A stretch of DNA of 64,000 bases from Myxococcota bacterium (GCA_023150835.1 JAKLKB010000009.1:17976-81975), one strand, 5' to 3'. Shown: positions 35,330 through 44,217, numbered from the stretch's first letter. Numbers and translations are program-made. Notes: a model not told the origin generated them from the letters alone.

Positions 35330-36055
35330 AATTGGGTTGTCAAGGATGTATTGCCGAATGCGAGCGAGAGATTTCTCGTCGCGGATGATGTGTTCGTAAT
35401 AATTGCGTTGCCAGACCCGACCGAAGAATGGCTGCCAACCCGATTGTTTCACCCCATCGGCGTATCGTTTCGTGGTCAGGGTTTTGAACCGATGAATGAC
35501 ATCCGACAACGATAACGTAGGGGCAGGCCCCTGTGCCTGCCCGATTTGTGCCTGCCCGATATGCCCCGATATTGTAGGGGCAGGCCCCTGTGCCTGCCCG
35601 ATTTGTGCCTGCCCGATTTGCCCCTGTGCCTGCCCGATTTGTGCCTGCCCGATTTGTGCCTGCCCGATTTGTGCCTGCCCGATCTGTGCCTGCCCGATCT
35701 GTGCCTGCCCGATTTGTGCCTGCCCGATTTGTGCCTGTGCCTGCCCGATTTGTGCCTGCCCGATGTGCCCCTGTACCTGCCCGACGAGGACGACGATCCC
35801 ATGTATATGATTTGGCATGATTACGAATTCGTCGACGTCCACACCGGGATAAAACATAGGGATTTCGTCCCATACTGTTTGGATCATCCGCCCTGCATCG
35901 TTGAGCCGCATCTCCCCCTCTACCATATCGCCGAACAGGCAGGCGAGGTCATGGGTGCAGAGAGTCACGAAATACGCCCCAGCACGGGAATAATCGTAAC
36001 CTTTCAGACGAATGGATCGGCGGTGGTGTTTTTCTGGATCGTATTTCAATCGCAA
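35291..36055 (-). CDS. REP-associated tyrosine transposase (RAYT/Y1, IS200-like) with in-frame repeat insertion
   Basis: This is a 254-residue HUH enzyme of the type that processes REP hairpins. The N-terminal KYDPEKHHRRSIRLKGYDYSRAGAYFVTLCTH, the HUH metal site (VIMPNHIHGIVVLV), the SDVIHRFKTLTTKRY helix and the catalytic Tyr region (WQRNYYEHIIRDE) are all intact. Between the HUH motif and that helix about 90 residues of IGQAQ repeats are inserted, encoded by the repeat array at 35517-35784. Only a TTG start (36055, or 36049 before KYDPEK) is available, and I see no strong ribosome site, so expression may be low. It may mobilise the family A elements; this is inferred from shared hairpin sequence. 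Confidence 0.85.
   Translation of the reverse strand: MRLKYDPEKHHRRSIRLKGYDYSRAGAYFVTLCTHDLACLFGDMVEGEMRLNDAGRMIQTVWDEIPMFYPGVDVDEFVIMPNHIHGIVVLVGQVQGHIGQAQIGQAQAQIGQAQIGQAQIGQAQIGQAQIGQAQIGQAQIGQAQGQIGQAQIGQAQGPAPTISGHIGQAQIGQAQGPAPTLSLSDVIHRFKTLTTKRYADGVKQSGWQPFFGRVWQRNYYEHIIRDEKSLARIRQYILDNPIGWAFDRNRELGG
35517..35784. repeat. In-frame REP-derived repeat array inside the transposase gene
   Basis: Repeats of the 15-bp unit GCCTGCCCGATTTGT, about 13 copies, are interspersed with two copies of GTAGGGGCAGGCCCCTGTGC. On the minus strand this encodes (IGQAQ)n with GPAPT breaks. The 15-bp period keeps the reading frame whatever the copy number. The GTAGGGGCAGGCCCC segment is the same kind of palindrome as in the family A elements and the array at 34926. 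Confidence 0.9.
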
Positions 36056-36065
36056 CTCGTCGTCT

Positions 36066-36518
36066 TCAAGAAGACGCTTTCTTTTTACGCAGCGTCTGCA
36101 CAGCTTTTTTTCGAGGCTGTGCTGTAAAGTCCAGCAGCGCGCTGATGAGTTCTGAAACGGGTTCGTTTTCTTCTGCCGCCAACTTGGCCTTCGCTGCGCG
36201 AAGTAGCTTATCCGCCCCCTTTTTCACCTCAGACATTCGCGCCTGCCGGCTCTCTTGCACTTGTTCCAACTTTTCCGCCAACCACTCTTCCGCCTCTTTG
36301 AATCCTTCGGCCTCTTCCACCAGCGCCAGCAGCTTGGCTGCGTCGATCCCTGAAACGGACAAAATCGACGGATCATCCCGCAAACGCTCGAACATGGGTC
36401 GCACAACCGCTGCATACCCCTCCCGAACTTTCGCAAAATCTTTCTTCTCTTCTGCGCTGTAATTCCGAATCCCCATATCCTTCAGATCGATCATCGTCTT
36501 GGTCTTCTTTAGTGACAC
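36066..36518 (-). CDS. Coiled-coil protein of unknown function
   Basis: The protein has 150 residues. I selected the GTG start because AAGGAGG lies 8 bases upstream; the frame is open further but without a start signal. It is highly charged and mostly helical (EEKKDFAKVREGYAAVV; EEWLAEKLEQVQESRQARMSEVKKGADKLLRAAKAKLAAE), ending in a Lys/Arg-rich tail. There is no signal peptide or membrane span. It is 10 bp upstream of the transposase, in the same direction. I do not recognise the family. Confidence 0.6.
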   Translation of the reverse strand: MSLKKTKTMIDLKDMGIRNYSAEEKKDFAKVREGYAAVVRPMFERLRDDPSILSVSGIDAAKLLALVEEAEGFKEAEEWLAEKLEQVQESRQARMSEVKKGADKLLRAAKAKLAAEENEPVSELISALLDFTAQPRKKAVQTLRKKKASS

Positions 36519-36630
36519 CAAACAGCCCTCCTTATGCAACGTGATTTCATCCACCACGGCCACCAAAGCACAAACGAACCCCGCGATCAAGCATCGATCA
36601 AAATAACCACTCTCCCCCAAAGCAATATTT

Positions 36631-36866
36631 GATCTCTACGAAGCTCTTTTTCTTTCTGTAGAGAGCAAAATCATCTCTACGAAGCTCTTTTTCTTTCTAC
36701 AGAAAGCAAAACCATCTCTACGAAGCTCTTTTTCTTTCTACAGAAAGCAAAACCATCTCTACGAAGCTCTTTTTCTTTCTGTAGAGAGCAAAATCATCTC
36801 TACGAAGCTCTTTTCCTTTCTGTAGAGAGCAAAACCATCTCTGCGGAGCTCTTTTTCTTTCTACAG
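36631..36866. repeat. Six-copy 42-bp tandem repeat between converging features
   Basis: The unit contains ATCTCTACGAAGCTCTTTTT followed by CTTTCTGTAGAGAGCAAAA or its variant with CTACAGAAAGC. Each unit boundary can form a GTAGAGA/TCTCTAC stem. The last unit runs into the stop codon of the diguanylate cyclase. The T-rich hairpins may act as a terminator for that operon. It is not a CRISPR array because the units are contiguous, with no unique spacers. Confidence 0.8.
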
Positions 36867-38258
36867 CTCTTTCGACAAAGAGGGATTGGATGGGGTGAAC
36901 ACGAAGCGATCTCGGCCTTGTTGTTTGGCTTGATAGAGGGCGATATCGGCTTCTTTGAGGAGCGCCTGAAGATCGAGCGTTACGCTTTCGGGTGGGCTGA
37001 TGGCTTCTGCAACGCCGATGCTACAGGTGACAGCGAGCGGGCCAGATTGTGTTTGAAAGGGAGAGATGGCGATGCTTTTTCGCAAGCGCTCTGCAACGAT
37101 CTGTGCCTGTTGTGCGGTGACACCGATCAGCAGAAGGACGAATTCTTCTCCGCCATAGCGCCCGAGGATATCCGAGTCGCGGATTGCGCGTCGGAACCTT
37201 TTTGAGGCTTCTCGGAGCACTTCATCGCCGACGGGGTGGCCGTGTGTATCGTTGATCTTCTTAAAGTGATCGAGGTCCAGCATCATGGCATAAAACGGGC
37301 GCTCGTAAGGAAGAGGCTTGTGACATTGCTCGCGTGCTTTGGCGAAGAATTGGCGGCGATTGTAGAGTCCTGTCAACTCATCGACGAGCGCAAGCCGTTT
37401 GAAGGCGTGAAAGCGCTCTGCTCCGTTCAAAACATCGGCGGCCTCGTGCGCAACAGAAAGTCCCCATTCCAAGCGGCTATTGTCATAAGCGGATGCGTTC
37501 GGAAAATACAGTAAAAAAAGCGCCATACATCGGTTTTGTTGAAGGATCGGCAAGGCATACAAACAACTCGTTTTCTGGGATGCTTTGGCATCCTCGATCT
37601 CTTGAAAGCCGTCTGGCTTTTGAAACACCATCCCACCCGAACAAAGCGAACCTGCCCGCAATAAAAAAAGCTCCTCTTCTTGGGAGATATCTGCGCTGAG
37701 CAACATCAGTTCTGTATCGCTTTCGTATCCGACGCTGTAGGTCAACCCTTCCTCTGGATCGAAAAAAAACGCATGGGAGGCGTTGCAACCAAGCGCCGCG
37801 TGCAATTCTTTCAAAAAAAACAAAAACACTTCCTCGGGTTCGAGCGAGCTTTGGGCATCATTCCACGCATGAAGCCGCTGCAAAAACAAGGAGTGCGCTT
37901 CTTTTCGTGCGAGCGACTCTGCCAGCCGTCCGAGCAGACGAAGAGCGCATTGGCTTGCCTCATGGATCTCAAACACCGTTTTGGCGGCTGTGTGGCTTGA
38001 TGTCGGCGCTGTTTTAGCGGCTGTGTGGCTTGATGTCGGCGCTGTTTTGGCGGCTTGGCTCGGCGAAAACGCTGTTGTTGGTTGAGTTTGTTGCGAATTT
38101 TGGGAGGCATCGCAAAGCGTGGCGCTGTGTTGAGCGATCTCTTCGAGGTAGTCGCGTAATTGGGCGCAAAGCAAAGAGCCTTCGCCGATCGTTTCGGAGA
38201 GGTGGGGGAGTGCGGAAAAGAAGCGGGGGTCAAAGAGCCGATTGTGTTCACCTTGCAT
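36861..38258 (-). CDS. Diguanylate cyclase (GAF-like sensor plus GGDEF)
   Basis: It makes cyclic di-GMP from GTP. The protein has 465 residues from the ATG with AAGGAG 9 bases upstream. The N-terminus has an Ala/Thr-rich region with duplicated KTAPTSSHTAA. A GAF-like domain lies at about 150-290. The C-terminal GGDEF domain begins at DELTGLYNRR. It has the metal/GTP motif DLDHFKKINDTHGHPVGD and an intact GGEEF active site (about residues 366-370); an I-site RxxD precedes it only loosely (RAIRDSD). The gene overlaps the histidine kinase upstream by 11 bp, so the two are translationally linked. Confidence 0.92.
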   Translation of the reverse strand: MQGEHNRLFDPRFFSALPHLSETIGEGSLLCAQLRDYLEEIAQHSATLCDASQNSQQTQPTTAFSPSQAAKTAPTSSHTAAKTAPTSSHTAAKTVFEIHEASQCALRLLGRLAESLARKEAHSLFLQRLHAWNDAQSSLEPEEVFLFFLKELHAALGCNASHAFFFDPEEGLTYSVGYESDTELMLLSADISQEEELFLLRAGSLCSGGMVFQKPDGFQEIEDAKASQKTSCLYALPILQQNRCMALFLLYFPNASAYDNSRLEWGLSVAHEAADVLNGAERFHAFKRLALVDELTGLYNRRQFFAKAREQCHKPLPYERPFYAMMLDLDHFKKINDTHGHPVGDEVLREASKRFRRAIRDSDILGRYGGEEFVLLLIGVTAQQAQIVAERLRKSIAISPFQTQSGPLAVTCSIGVAEAISPPESVTLDLQALLKEADIALYQAKQQGRDRFVFTPSNPSLSKEL

Positions 38259-39930
38259 GGTGGTGGACTCCTTCGACCGTTTCAGCAACGGGGTGCTTGT
38301 TGGCAAAGCGGGGACAATCGATCACGATGCGCGTCCCTTGGGCTGGTGTACTTTGGATGGAGATCTGCCCGCCTTGGTGCAACACAGCTTTTTGGACGGC
38401 AGACATCCCGATCCCACGCCCAGAGATCTCTGTGGCTTCTTCGGCGGATGAAAGCCCATCTTCAAAGATCAAGGCCAGTTTTTGTTCATTGGACATTTTT
38501 GCAAGCTGCTCTTCGCGGAGGATCCCTTGAGCCAAAGCCCGCCGGCAAAGCCGCTCGATGGGGATACCGCCTCCGTCATCTTCGACCACCACGCGGTAGC
38601 GCTCGCCTGCATAAGACAAAGACAACAGCACTCGGCCTTGCTGCGACTTCGTCCCTCTGCTTTCGGGAAACTCGATTCCGTGATCCACAGCATTTCGTAG
38701 TAAGTGCGGCAACACAAGAAATAGCGGTTGAACGGTTTCAGCATCCACCAAGAGTTCTTCGCCTTCGAGTACAAATTCGATGCGTTTGCCGAGCCTGAGA
38801 GAGAGTTTTTCAACGAACGATTGGAGGGGACCGAGTAATTCACGCGCTGGGCGTTGGACCCATTCTTCTGCGAGGTGTTTGAGGGCCTGAATGCGTGTGC
38901 CTGAGGAACGTCGGTCATCGTAAAGCGTCATCCGCATCGCTTGCATCTGTTGTTTTGAGATTTCAAACGGAGGGTCGAACTCATCGTAGTGAAGCCCGAT
39001 CACACAAGCATTCTCCTCGATAAACTCGCGCAACGACGACTCCACTCGCAAGATCTCTTGGTTTGTGATCTCTTTGGCTTCTTCGGCTGTATGCACACAA
39101 GCCACGACCTCTGCGATCCCATAAGATGCGGCGTTTCCTTTGATCGTGTGGAGCGCCCTGCGCCGAAAGGCTTGTGTTGTCGTCGGCGACAACATCTGCG
39201 CGATCTGCTCCTTTGCGTCGGTTAAAAATTGCTCGAAGGCGTATTTTTGCCGAAGGATCGTCAACAGGGCTTGGTTACGCAGATGCCCGCGCTGGGCTTC
39301 TTCGAGTGCTGTAATATCGCTGATGGTCATCAACACGCCGTCGACTTCACCTGACACAGCGCGCAATACACGTCCTTCAATGCGCAGTATCCGCCCTCTG
39401 ACTTCAAAGCGGGAGGGCAGTTGTGCCAAAGACACTTCTTCGGGGAGGATATCTTCGAACACTTGATCCATCCCGAGTAAAAAATCCGAAAACGACACGC
39501 TGTCCTCGATGCCAAGCAAAGCCCCCAAAGACTCACCCGCAGCCACGCAGCGCCCAAACAGTTCTGCACAAGACCGCGTGAAACCTTCCTTGAGACGGAG
39601 TTCTTGATCGCAGATCAAAAACCCAAACGTCACATGATCGAGGATGGCTTGGAGGGCTTGGGTGCGACGGAGAACCTCGCATTCGAGTTGCTCGTTGTAG
39701 CGTTGCAGCTCTGCCGAACGAATTTCCATCCATACGCGCCGTTGCAGGCTCTGTTCTTCGCGCTTTCTTGCGCGATCGAGTTGACGATACAGCACGCTCT
39801 CGGAGCCTTTGTTGTACATCGACTTGACTTTTTTCTTGAGCACGTCGACGGTTTTTTCGGCAGCCATCGCACGCCGCTTCCAATCGGTACTTTGTTCGGG
39901 CAGCGCCGTATGTTGTGGGTTGGTGCTCAT
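38248..39930 (-). CDS. CheA-like histidine kinase (PAS-like, Hpt and HATPase domains)
   Basis: The protein has 560 residues; the second ATG is preferred because AGGAGG is 7 bases upstream. Order: coiled coil (about 15-95); PAS-like domain (about 95-215, ILDHVTFGFLICDQELRLKEG through VLMTISDITALEEAQR); Hpt domain with the phospho-accepting His in RRALHTIKGNAASYGI; and an ATPase of the CheA class with the N box HLLRNAVDHGIEFPESRG, G1 DDGGGIP and G2 GRGIGMSAV. It lacks a CheW-like domain, so it need not join a receptor array. It is sandwiched between a FIST sensor gene and a GGDEF gene with overlapping ends, which suggests a sensor-kinase-c-di-GMP pathway. Confidence 0.9.
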   Translation of the reverse strand: MSTNPQHTALPEQSTDWKRRAMAAEKTVDVLKKKVKSMYNKGSESVLYRQLDRARKREEQSLQRRVWMEIRSAELQRYNEQLECEVLRRTQALQAILDHVTFGFLICDQELRLKEGFTRSCAELFGRCVAAGESLGALLGIEDSVSFSDFLLGMDQVFEDILPEEVSLAQLPSRFEVRGRILRIEGRVLRAVSGEVDGVLMTISDITALEEAQRGHLRNQALLTILRQKYAFEQFLTDAKEQIAQMLSPTTTQAFRRRALHTIKGNAASYGIAEVVACVHTAEEAKEITNQEILRVESSLREFIEENACVIGLHYDEFDPPFEISKQQMQAMRMTLYDDRRSSGTRIQALKHLAEEWVQRPARELLGPLQSFVEKLSLRLGKRIEFVLEGEELLVDAETVQPLFLVLPHLLRNAVDHGIEFPESRGTKSQQGRVLLSLSYAGERYRVVVEDDGGGIPIERLCRRALAQGILREEQLAKMSNEQKLALIFEDGLSSAEEATEISGRGIGMSAVQKAVLHQGGQISIQSTPAQGTRIVIDCPRFANKHPVAETVEGVHHHAR

Positions 39931-41078
39931 GGACATCCCTCCTGATGCGCTCCGCGAAAAGACACCGCAACAAGCGTCTGGTTGATGTGAAGACCGTTGA
40001 GTTGCTCACCGTATGTATCGAAGGCCACCATCGCCCGAGAGATACGGCGATATGTTTCGCCGAGACTTGATTCGATTCCCTTTTGCTTCGCTTCTAACGC
40101 ACGCAAAATGCAGTGAAATCCCAGCAAAAAATCGAAAGGTTCGGCATCTCTCATCGACGGCAAAAACGCCTCCCCTAGAGCAACGGGCATTTCTTTGTGT
40201 CCAGCGATATCCAAGACCATCCCCTCTTCGACAGCGCAGTAAAATTTGATGGCTCCATCTTCTGTGATCGCTTGGATGCTGCGCACGTACATCTCGCCGT
40301 CGCATTCAAAGAGGACAGGATGCAAAAAAGTGATCTCGTTTGTAACTTCTTGCGGAGACAGCCCTAATGCCGCTGCGTACGCTTCGATCGCAGGGTATCC
40401 GTCCATCTCGTACACCGTTCGCGTTTGTGGATTGGCTTGGGTGATCACCACAGAACGCGAAGTGGCTTTGAAATGTTGGTGTTTGAGAAACGCGACTTCC
40501 GCGCCGTTTTTTTCGCCAAATAGCACGACTGCAGCGTGTTTGTGTGCGTTTCCGTTGTGGTACACAAAGGTTTCGCGAAAAGCCAGATCATCGCCCGCCG
40601 AGCCGCCTGCGATCTCGATCCCTTCGAGCGCATCGGCCAACGATGCGATCACCTTTTCCTCTTGACCAGAAAGCCCGTCCACAAACAAGAGGCAAAAATA
40701 ATTTCTTGGATCGAAACTTTCTCGTTGGATCGAAAAGCCCTCAAAGAGATCCTCCACCCTCTTTTCCGCCACGTCTCGATCAAAAGCCTCCAGATCATCG
40801 ATCCGTGCGGTTTGCCATCGGATGCCCGACCCGACAAGGCCCGACAACACCAAAGATCCCTGAAAATGCTCGCCGTTGAGATGTTCTCCTGCGGTAGAGC
40901 AACCCACCATCGGAGTGTGCGGAAACCGATTGGACAAGCATCGAGCAACCCGCACAGGATCTTGTTGGGTGGAACTGAACACAAAAAGGATCTCTGGCGC
41001 TTCGGACCAGCCTTGAGTGGCTTCAATAACCGCCTTTTCTGCATCCGTATCGAATGAAACACCTTGCAAAACGCGCAT
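39927..41078 (-). CDS. FIST-domain sensory protein
   Basis: The protein has 383 residues and starts after GGGAG. The FIST N domain is visible in ILFVFSSTQQDP, MVGCSTAGE and EIAGGSAGDDLAFRETFVYHNG. The FIST C part includes YEMDGYPAIEAYAAALG and GEAFLPS. FIST proteins bind small ligands, probably amino acids, and feed signal transduction. There is no membrane span or signal peptide, so it is a cytoplasmic sensor. Its 3' end overlaps the start of the CheA-like kinase. Confidence 0.9.
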   Translation of the reverse strand: MRVLQGVSFDTDAEKAVIEATQGWSEAPEILFVFSSTQQDPVRVARCLSNRFPHTPMVGCSTAGEHLNGEHFQGSLVLSGLVGSGIRWQTARIDDLEAFDRDVAEKRVEDLFEGFSIQRESFDPRNYFCLLFVDGLSGQEEKVIASLADALEGIEIAGGSAGDDLAFRETFVYHNGNAHKHAAVVLFGEKNGAEVAFLKHQHFKATSRSVVITQANPQTRTVYEMDGYPAIEAYAAALGLSPQEVTNEITFLHPVLFECDGEMYVRSIQAITEDGAIKFYCAVEEGMVLDIAGHKEMPVALGEAFLPSMRDAEPFDFLLGFHCILRALEAKQKGIESSLGETYRRISRAMVAFDTYGEQLNGLHINQTLVAVSFRGAHQEGCP

Positions 41079-41134
41079 GACGCTCTCCCTCGACCAGCAG
41101 GCTGAATCTTTGAAAACTCTCTAGAATGGGACTT

Positions 41135-41247
41135 GTACGATATCCGAGTGATGTGTAGAGGAGAGTATGTAGATGCCCTGTGATTGGGCAGACACAGGGG
41201 TCTGCCCCTACATCCTTACGATCACACAACGGGCAGATCTCGTATTA
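41135..41247 (+). mobile_element. Family A element, copy 2
   Basis: Left end GTACGATATCCG and right end CAGATCTCGTATTAC. The core has TTGGGCAGACACAGGGG and TCTGCCCCTAC. It is followed 14 bp later by a family B element. The pair fills most of the 337-bp gap between the FIST gene and cheX. Confidence 0.75.
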
Positions 41248-41260
41248 CGCATTTGGATGG

Positions 41261-41395
41261 TTTTGTGGGGTTTCACCCCACACCCCACGAGAGGGCCAAG
41301 CCCTCTTGACACCGTGTTGGGCGAAGAGAACACAGGTTTTTCAACACAACGGCTCTGCCGCTTGAAGCGTCGCGAACACGGCTTCTTTGCAAAAC
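41261..41395 (+). mobile_element. Family B palindromic element, copy 1
   Basis: It begins TTTTGTGGGGTTTCACCCCA, continues through ACCCCACGAGAGGG and CTCTTGACACCGTGTTGGGC, then TTTTTCAACAC and CCGCTTGAAGCG, and ends in GCGAACACGG. It has several nested hairpins and no ORF. The region to 41415 shows nothing else. Confidence 0.65.
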
Positions 41396-41415
41396 TGCGT
41401 GACGGCTGTCCTATT

Positions 41416-41940
41416 TCAAAAGAAAAGCATATCACCAGCCTCTTGTGACTCGTCTTGTGGGTCGGTTAATCGGGCAAGTTCAAGGTTTTCAGCGTACTGA
41501 TAATCTACCCACACATGCAATCCCCCAGACTCACCCCAAAAGGTGTATTTTTGGATCTTGCTTTCAGTGGAGTTGGGTACGCGAAGAGACACCCCGCGCA
41601 ATAAAACAGGAGAGGCGATCCACAAGGTTTGGCCGTACTTCATCAATTCGCCTTTGATTCGGCCCAACAACTGGTTCGAGATCTCGCCCAACCAATCAAA
41701 CAGCATCTCTTCTTGGGGGTCTTGATCTTGGGGGATGGGAAAGATTCGTCTCACAAAATCAATCTGCCCCAAAACTCCGAGCGTTCCGCGCAAATGTTTT
41801 CCAGAAAAACCGATGACAGCGGCTATCTCGCCTTCGTAGTCGGGTACGGGCAATTGATTTTTTCGGACATCCATCTCTGGAAAAAGCGAGGTACAGCACG
41901 TTTTGGTGATCTCATCGAGCAATGTCGCAGTAGTTTGCAT
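41416..41940 (-). CDS. CheX-like chemotaxis phosphatase
   Basis: The protein has 174 residues, starting at the ATG with GGGAG 6 bases upstream. The CheX/CheC fold is indicated by DYEGEIAAVIGFSGKHLRGTLGV at the N-terminus and the active-site helix WLGEISNQLLGRIKGEL, which carries the family's E-x-x-N pair. CheX dephosphorylates CheY-type receivers, and a CheY gene lies 143 bp upstream in the same direction. The pair may tune output of the kinase operon that follows on this strand. Confidence 0.83.
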   Translation of the reverse strand: MQTTATLLDEITKTCCTSLFPEMDVRKNQLPVPDYEGEIAAVIGFSGKHLRGTLGVLGQIDFVRRIFPIPQDQDPQEEMLFDWLGEISNQLLGRIKGELMKYGQTLWIASPVLLRGVSLRVPNSTESKIQKYTFWGESGGLHVWVDYQYAENLELARLTDPQDESQEAGDMLFF

Positions 41941-42083
41941 ACGGTTCTCCCAAGTGTGGCAAAAGCCGCTTTGTGAGGCGTGAATGGATCCGTTGAGGGG
42001 GCGCTTTGCGGAACATGGATCGGCCCGTTTGTGGCGGAAGACGGCCATCCGAACGGAGCAAGATGCGATCGGATGGCAAAGCG

Positions 42084-42446
42084 TCACAGAGCCAGTTTGT
42101 GGACAGCTTTGACAAGCAGATCGGGCTGAAAGGGTTTGACGATCCAGCCCTTTGCACCGACCTCTTTGGCTTTTCGGATCAGGCTTGGTTGCCCTTCTGT
42201 GGTGAGCATCAAGATCGGGACACGGATCCCCGCATGATAGGCGCGCTGGACCATCTCGATCCCGTCCATACGCGGCATATTGACGTCACAGATCGCCATC
42301 GAAAGATCCGAAGTATGAAGCAGATGTTCGAGCCCTTCTTCGCCGTCAACGGCTTCAACGATCTCGAAACCTGCGGGAATAAGAGCTTGGCGCAATTGCT
42401 GCCGAACTGTCGCGGAATCATCCACCAACAACACTCGTTTGCTCAT
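42084..42446 (-). CDS. CheY-like single-domain response regulator
   Basis: A 120-residue receiver domain with start preceded by GCGAGG. Conserved residues: acidic pair Asp9-Asp10 (VLLVDDS), phospho-acceptor Asp54 (AICDVNMPRMDG), Thr in LMLTTEG and Lys in WIVKPFQPD. There is no output domain. It is likely a phosphorelay partner of the nearby CheA-like kinase and the substrate of the CheX-like phosphatase. Confidence 0.93.
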   Translation of the reverse strand: MSKRVLLVDDSATVRQQLRQALIPAGFEIVEAVDGEEGLEHLLHTSDLSMAICDVNMPRMDGIEMVQRAYHAGIRVPILMLTTEGQPSLIRKAKEVGAKGWIVKPFQPDLLVKAVHKLAL

Positions 42447-42597
42447 CAGTGTGCCTCGCTCTAGCGTCGATGGATCGGTGCTTTTACAAAAGCATGGATG
42501 CCACCAACGAAGGTGTTGTGCTTGTTGCAAACAATGGAGTCTTTTGTCTCTGTTGTTGAGAGTGACGGGCCGCACAAAAAAACCTGAAGAGCAAAGT

Positions 42598-44217
42598 CTA
42601 GATTTTTTTGGACTCGGAGAGGGGCGAAGCAGAAGAGGCGGGGGTCGGGCCATAATAGAAGCGGAAAGCGGCAAGGCCGAAAAGCGCGATGGCAACGACA
42701 TAATGGTGGGTGTTCATTTGGATTGGGAGGCGAAGGATCGGTTTGAGGATCAAGTACAACATACCGAGCCAAGCGTGTGCGATCAAATACAGCCCAAGGA
42801 TGCGCCGTGTCGAAGGCACTTCCCAACGCTTTTTGGCCAACAGCAAAAACGCAAGCCAGTGCAACGGGTGGTACATCAAAAGGTTTGCATTGTGCGGAGG
42901 TTCGGGCATCCATGTAAAAAACATCATCAAGGCCAACGCGGTCCCAAGAGACGCGGCCACAAACAGATACACCCGCAGCCACCGACGAAACGCAGGGCGC
43001 GCCCACAACAACAGCCCCAACAACCACCAAAATCCGCCGAGTCCGTAAGTGAGCGACACAGGCTCGACACGCATCGCCTCCGCTGCTTTTCGTTGGTACA
43101 ACGTGGCTGAGGGCGCAGCCAACGATCTTCCACGCGAGACCAGCCAATTTGGATCCGCCACGTAAGACTCCAAGTACACAGGCAAAAACATATCATCCCA
43201 CCGACGCAACGGGCGATCTGCAAAAGGCCCCATCCCAAAGTCCATCAAGATCATCAGCACAGGATTTGGCGTGGTGCGTTGCATGACGTGTTTTCGGTAG
43301 GTATTGGGGCTGAGCGCCAAGGCATCTTCACGAAACACCGGTCCCATCGCATAATGCAACGCATCGCGCAGCTTGGTCGAGCAGTTTTGCCGATAATGAT
43401 CATATCTGTAAAAGCGGTTTTCGGGGCGCGAATGGTGTCGCAAAAAATGCAGCAGACGCCGTATCTCCTTGGCGCGCAGATGAAGCGTGCGAAACTGGTA
43501 GGTGCGATCGGTGTATTGATAACCGCGCAGCAGATAGTTGTGCGGGATCACACTCAACCAATACTGCATCTGATTGCGCAGATAATCGCGCAACAGCTTC
43601 ACAGGGTTGTTCCCCGAAAAAGTCCCGAAGTTATACGTCATGTCCTGCCCAAGCAACCGATCTCGAACACGCAAGGCATTGTGACCGAAGTACGTAAACA
43701 GCCAGTTTCCCGGACCGATCGTGACGAGATCCACGCGGTACCGCTGCAAGATCCGCTCATCGCTTTCTTGTGCAGGATCGAGTCGACGCCATCCCCTCCG
43801 CCTGAGGCGATCAGCGCGACCCCATCGATCTTTTTGCGCATCTCGCTGTGTCGAAAAGGGGCGAACAGGAACAGACGGCATTGGTAAACGTCGATCTGGC
43901 CGAGAGGATGGAGAAGATGGGCGTGGTTCGGGCGAAGAGATGGGGGACTCAGGCGGAAGCTCAGGCAACCAATCGCCATGTTTGAATTGGAGGATGTGTT
44001 TCTTTGGATCGCTCGGAGGGATGGGCTTGGACAACGTGGTTTTTGACGTTGGAGGAATGGGCGCCGACAGCGAGGCTTTCGATGTTGGAACGCTTGTCGG
44101 AGGGCGAGAATACGCATCCGATGCTGCCAACAAGCAGAGGCCAAGCAAGAGACCAAAGGCCCCAACCATCGGAAAATAACGCAAACATCTCGGAATAACG
44201 ATATGTAATTGGATCAT
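42598..44217 (-). CDS. DUF4105 (Lnb-type N-terminal) membrane protein
   Basis: The protein has 539 residues. An N-terminal hydrophobic segment (FGLLLGLCLLAASDAY) acts as signal or anchor. A Pro/Ser/Arg-rich linker follows. The DUF4105 domain (about 170-330) has FGHNALRVRD and the Cys motif YRYDHYRQNCSTKLRD, in which the His and Cys are probable catalytic residues of a papain-like fold. Four or five membrane spans follow, including NANLLMYHPLHWLAF, a motif common at the end of this family. The start at 44217 has only a weak ribosome site; ATG 44169 is an alternative. Its substrate is unknown. Confidence 0.78.
   Translation of the reverse strand: MIQLHIVIPRCLRYFPMVGAFGLLLGLCLLAASDAYSRPPTSVPTSKASLSAPIPPTSKTTLSKPIPPSDPKKHILQFKHGDWLPELPPESPISSPEPRPSSPSSRPDRRLPMPSVPVRPFSTQRDAQKDRWGRADRLRRRGWRRLDPAQESDERILQRYRVDLVTIGPGNWLFTYFGHNALRVRDRLLGQDMTYNFGTFSGNNPVKLLRDYLRNQMQYWLSVIPHNYLLRGYQYTDRTYQFRTLHLRAKEIRRLLHFLRHHSRPENRFYRYDHYRQNCSTKLRDALHYAMGPVFREDALALSPNTYRKHVMQRTTPNPVLMILMDFGMGPFADRPLRRWDDMFLPVYLESYVADPNWLVSRGRSLAAPSATLYQRKAAEAMRVEPVSLTYGLGGFWWLLGLLLWARPAFRRWLRVYLFVAASLGTALALMMFFTWMPEPPHNANLLMYHPLHWLAFLLLAKKRWEVPSTRRILGLYLIAHAWLGMLYLILKPILRLPIQMNTHHYVVAIALFGLAAFRFYYGPTPASSASPLSESKKI

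Noticed and set aside
35496-36127. Plus-strand open frames over the transposase gene (repeats such as CACPI or CLPDL)
   Set aside because: They arise from the 15-bp repeat being open in several frames. The minus-strand frame is the one with intact HUH and Tyr motifs on both sides.
36631-36866. CRISPR-like regular repeats
   Set aside because: The 42-bp units are contiguous and carry no unique spacers; no cas genes are nearby. It is a simple tandem repeat.
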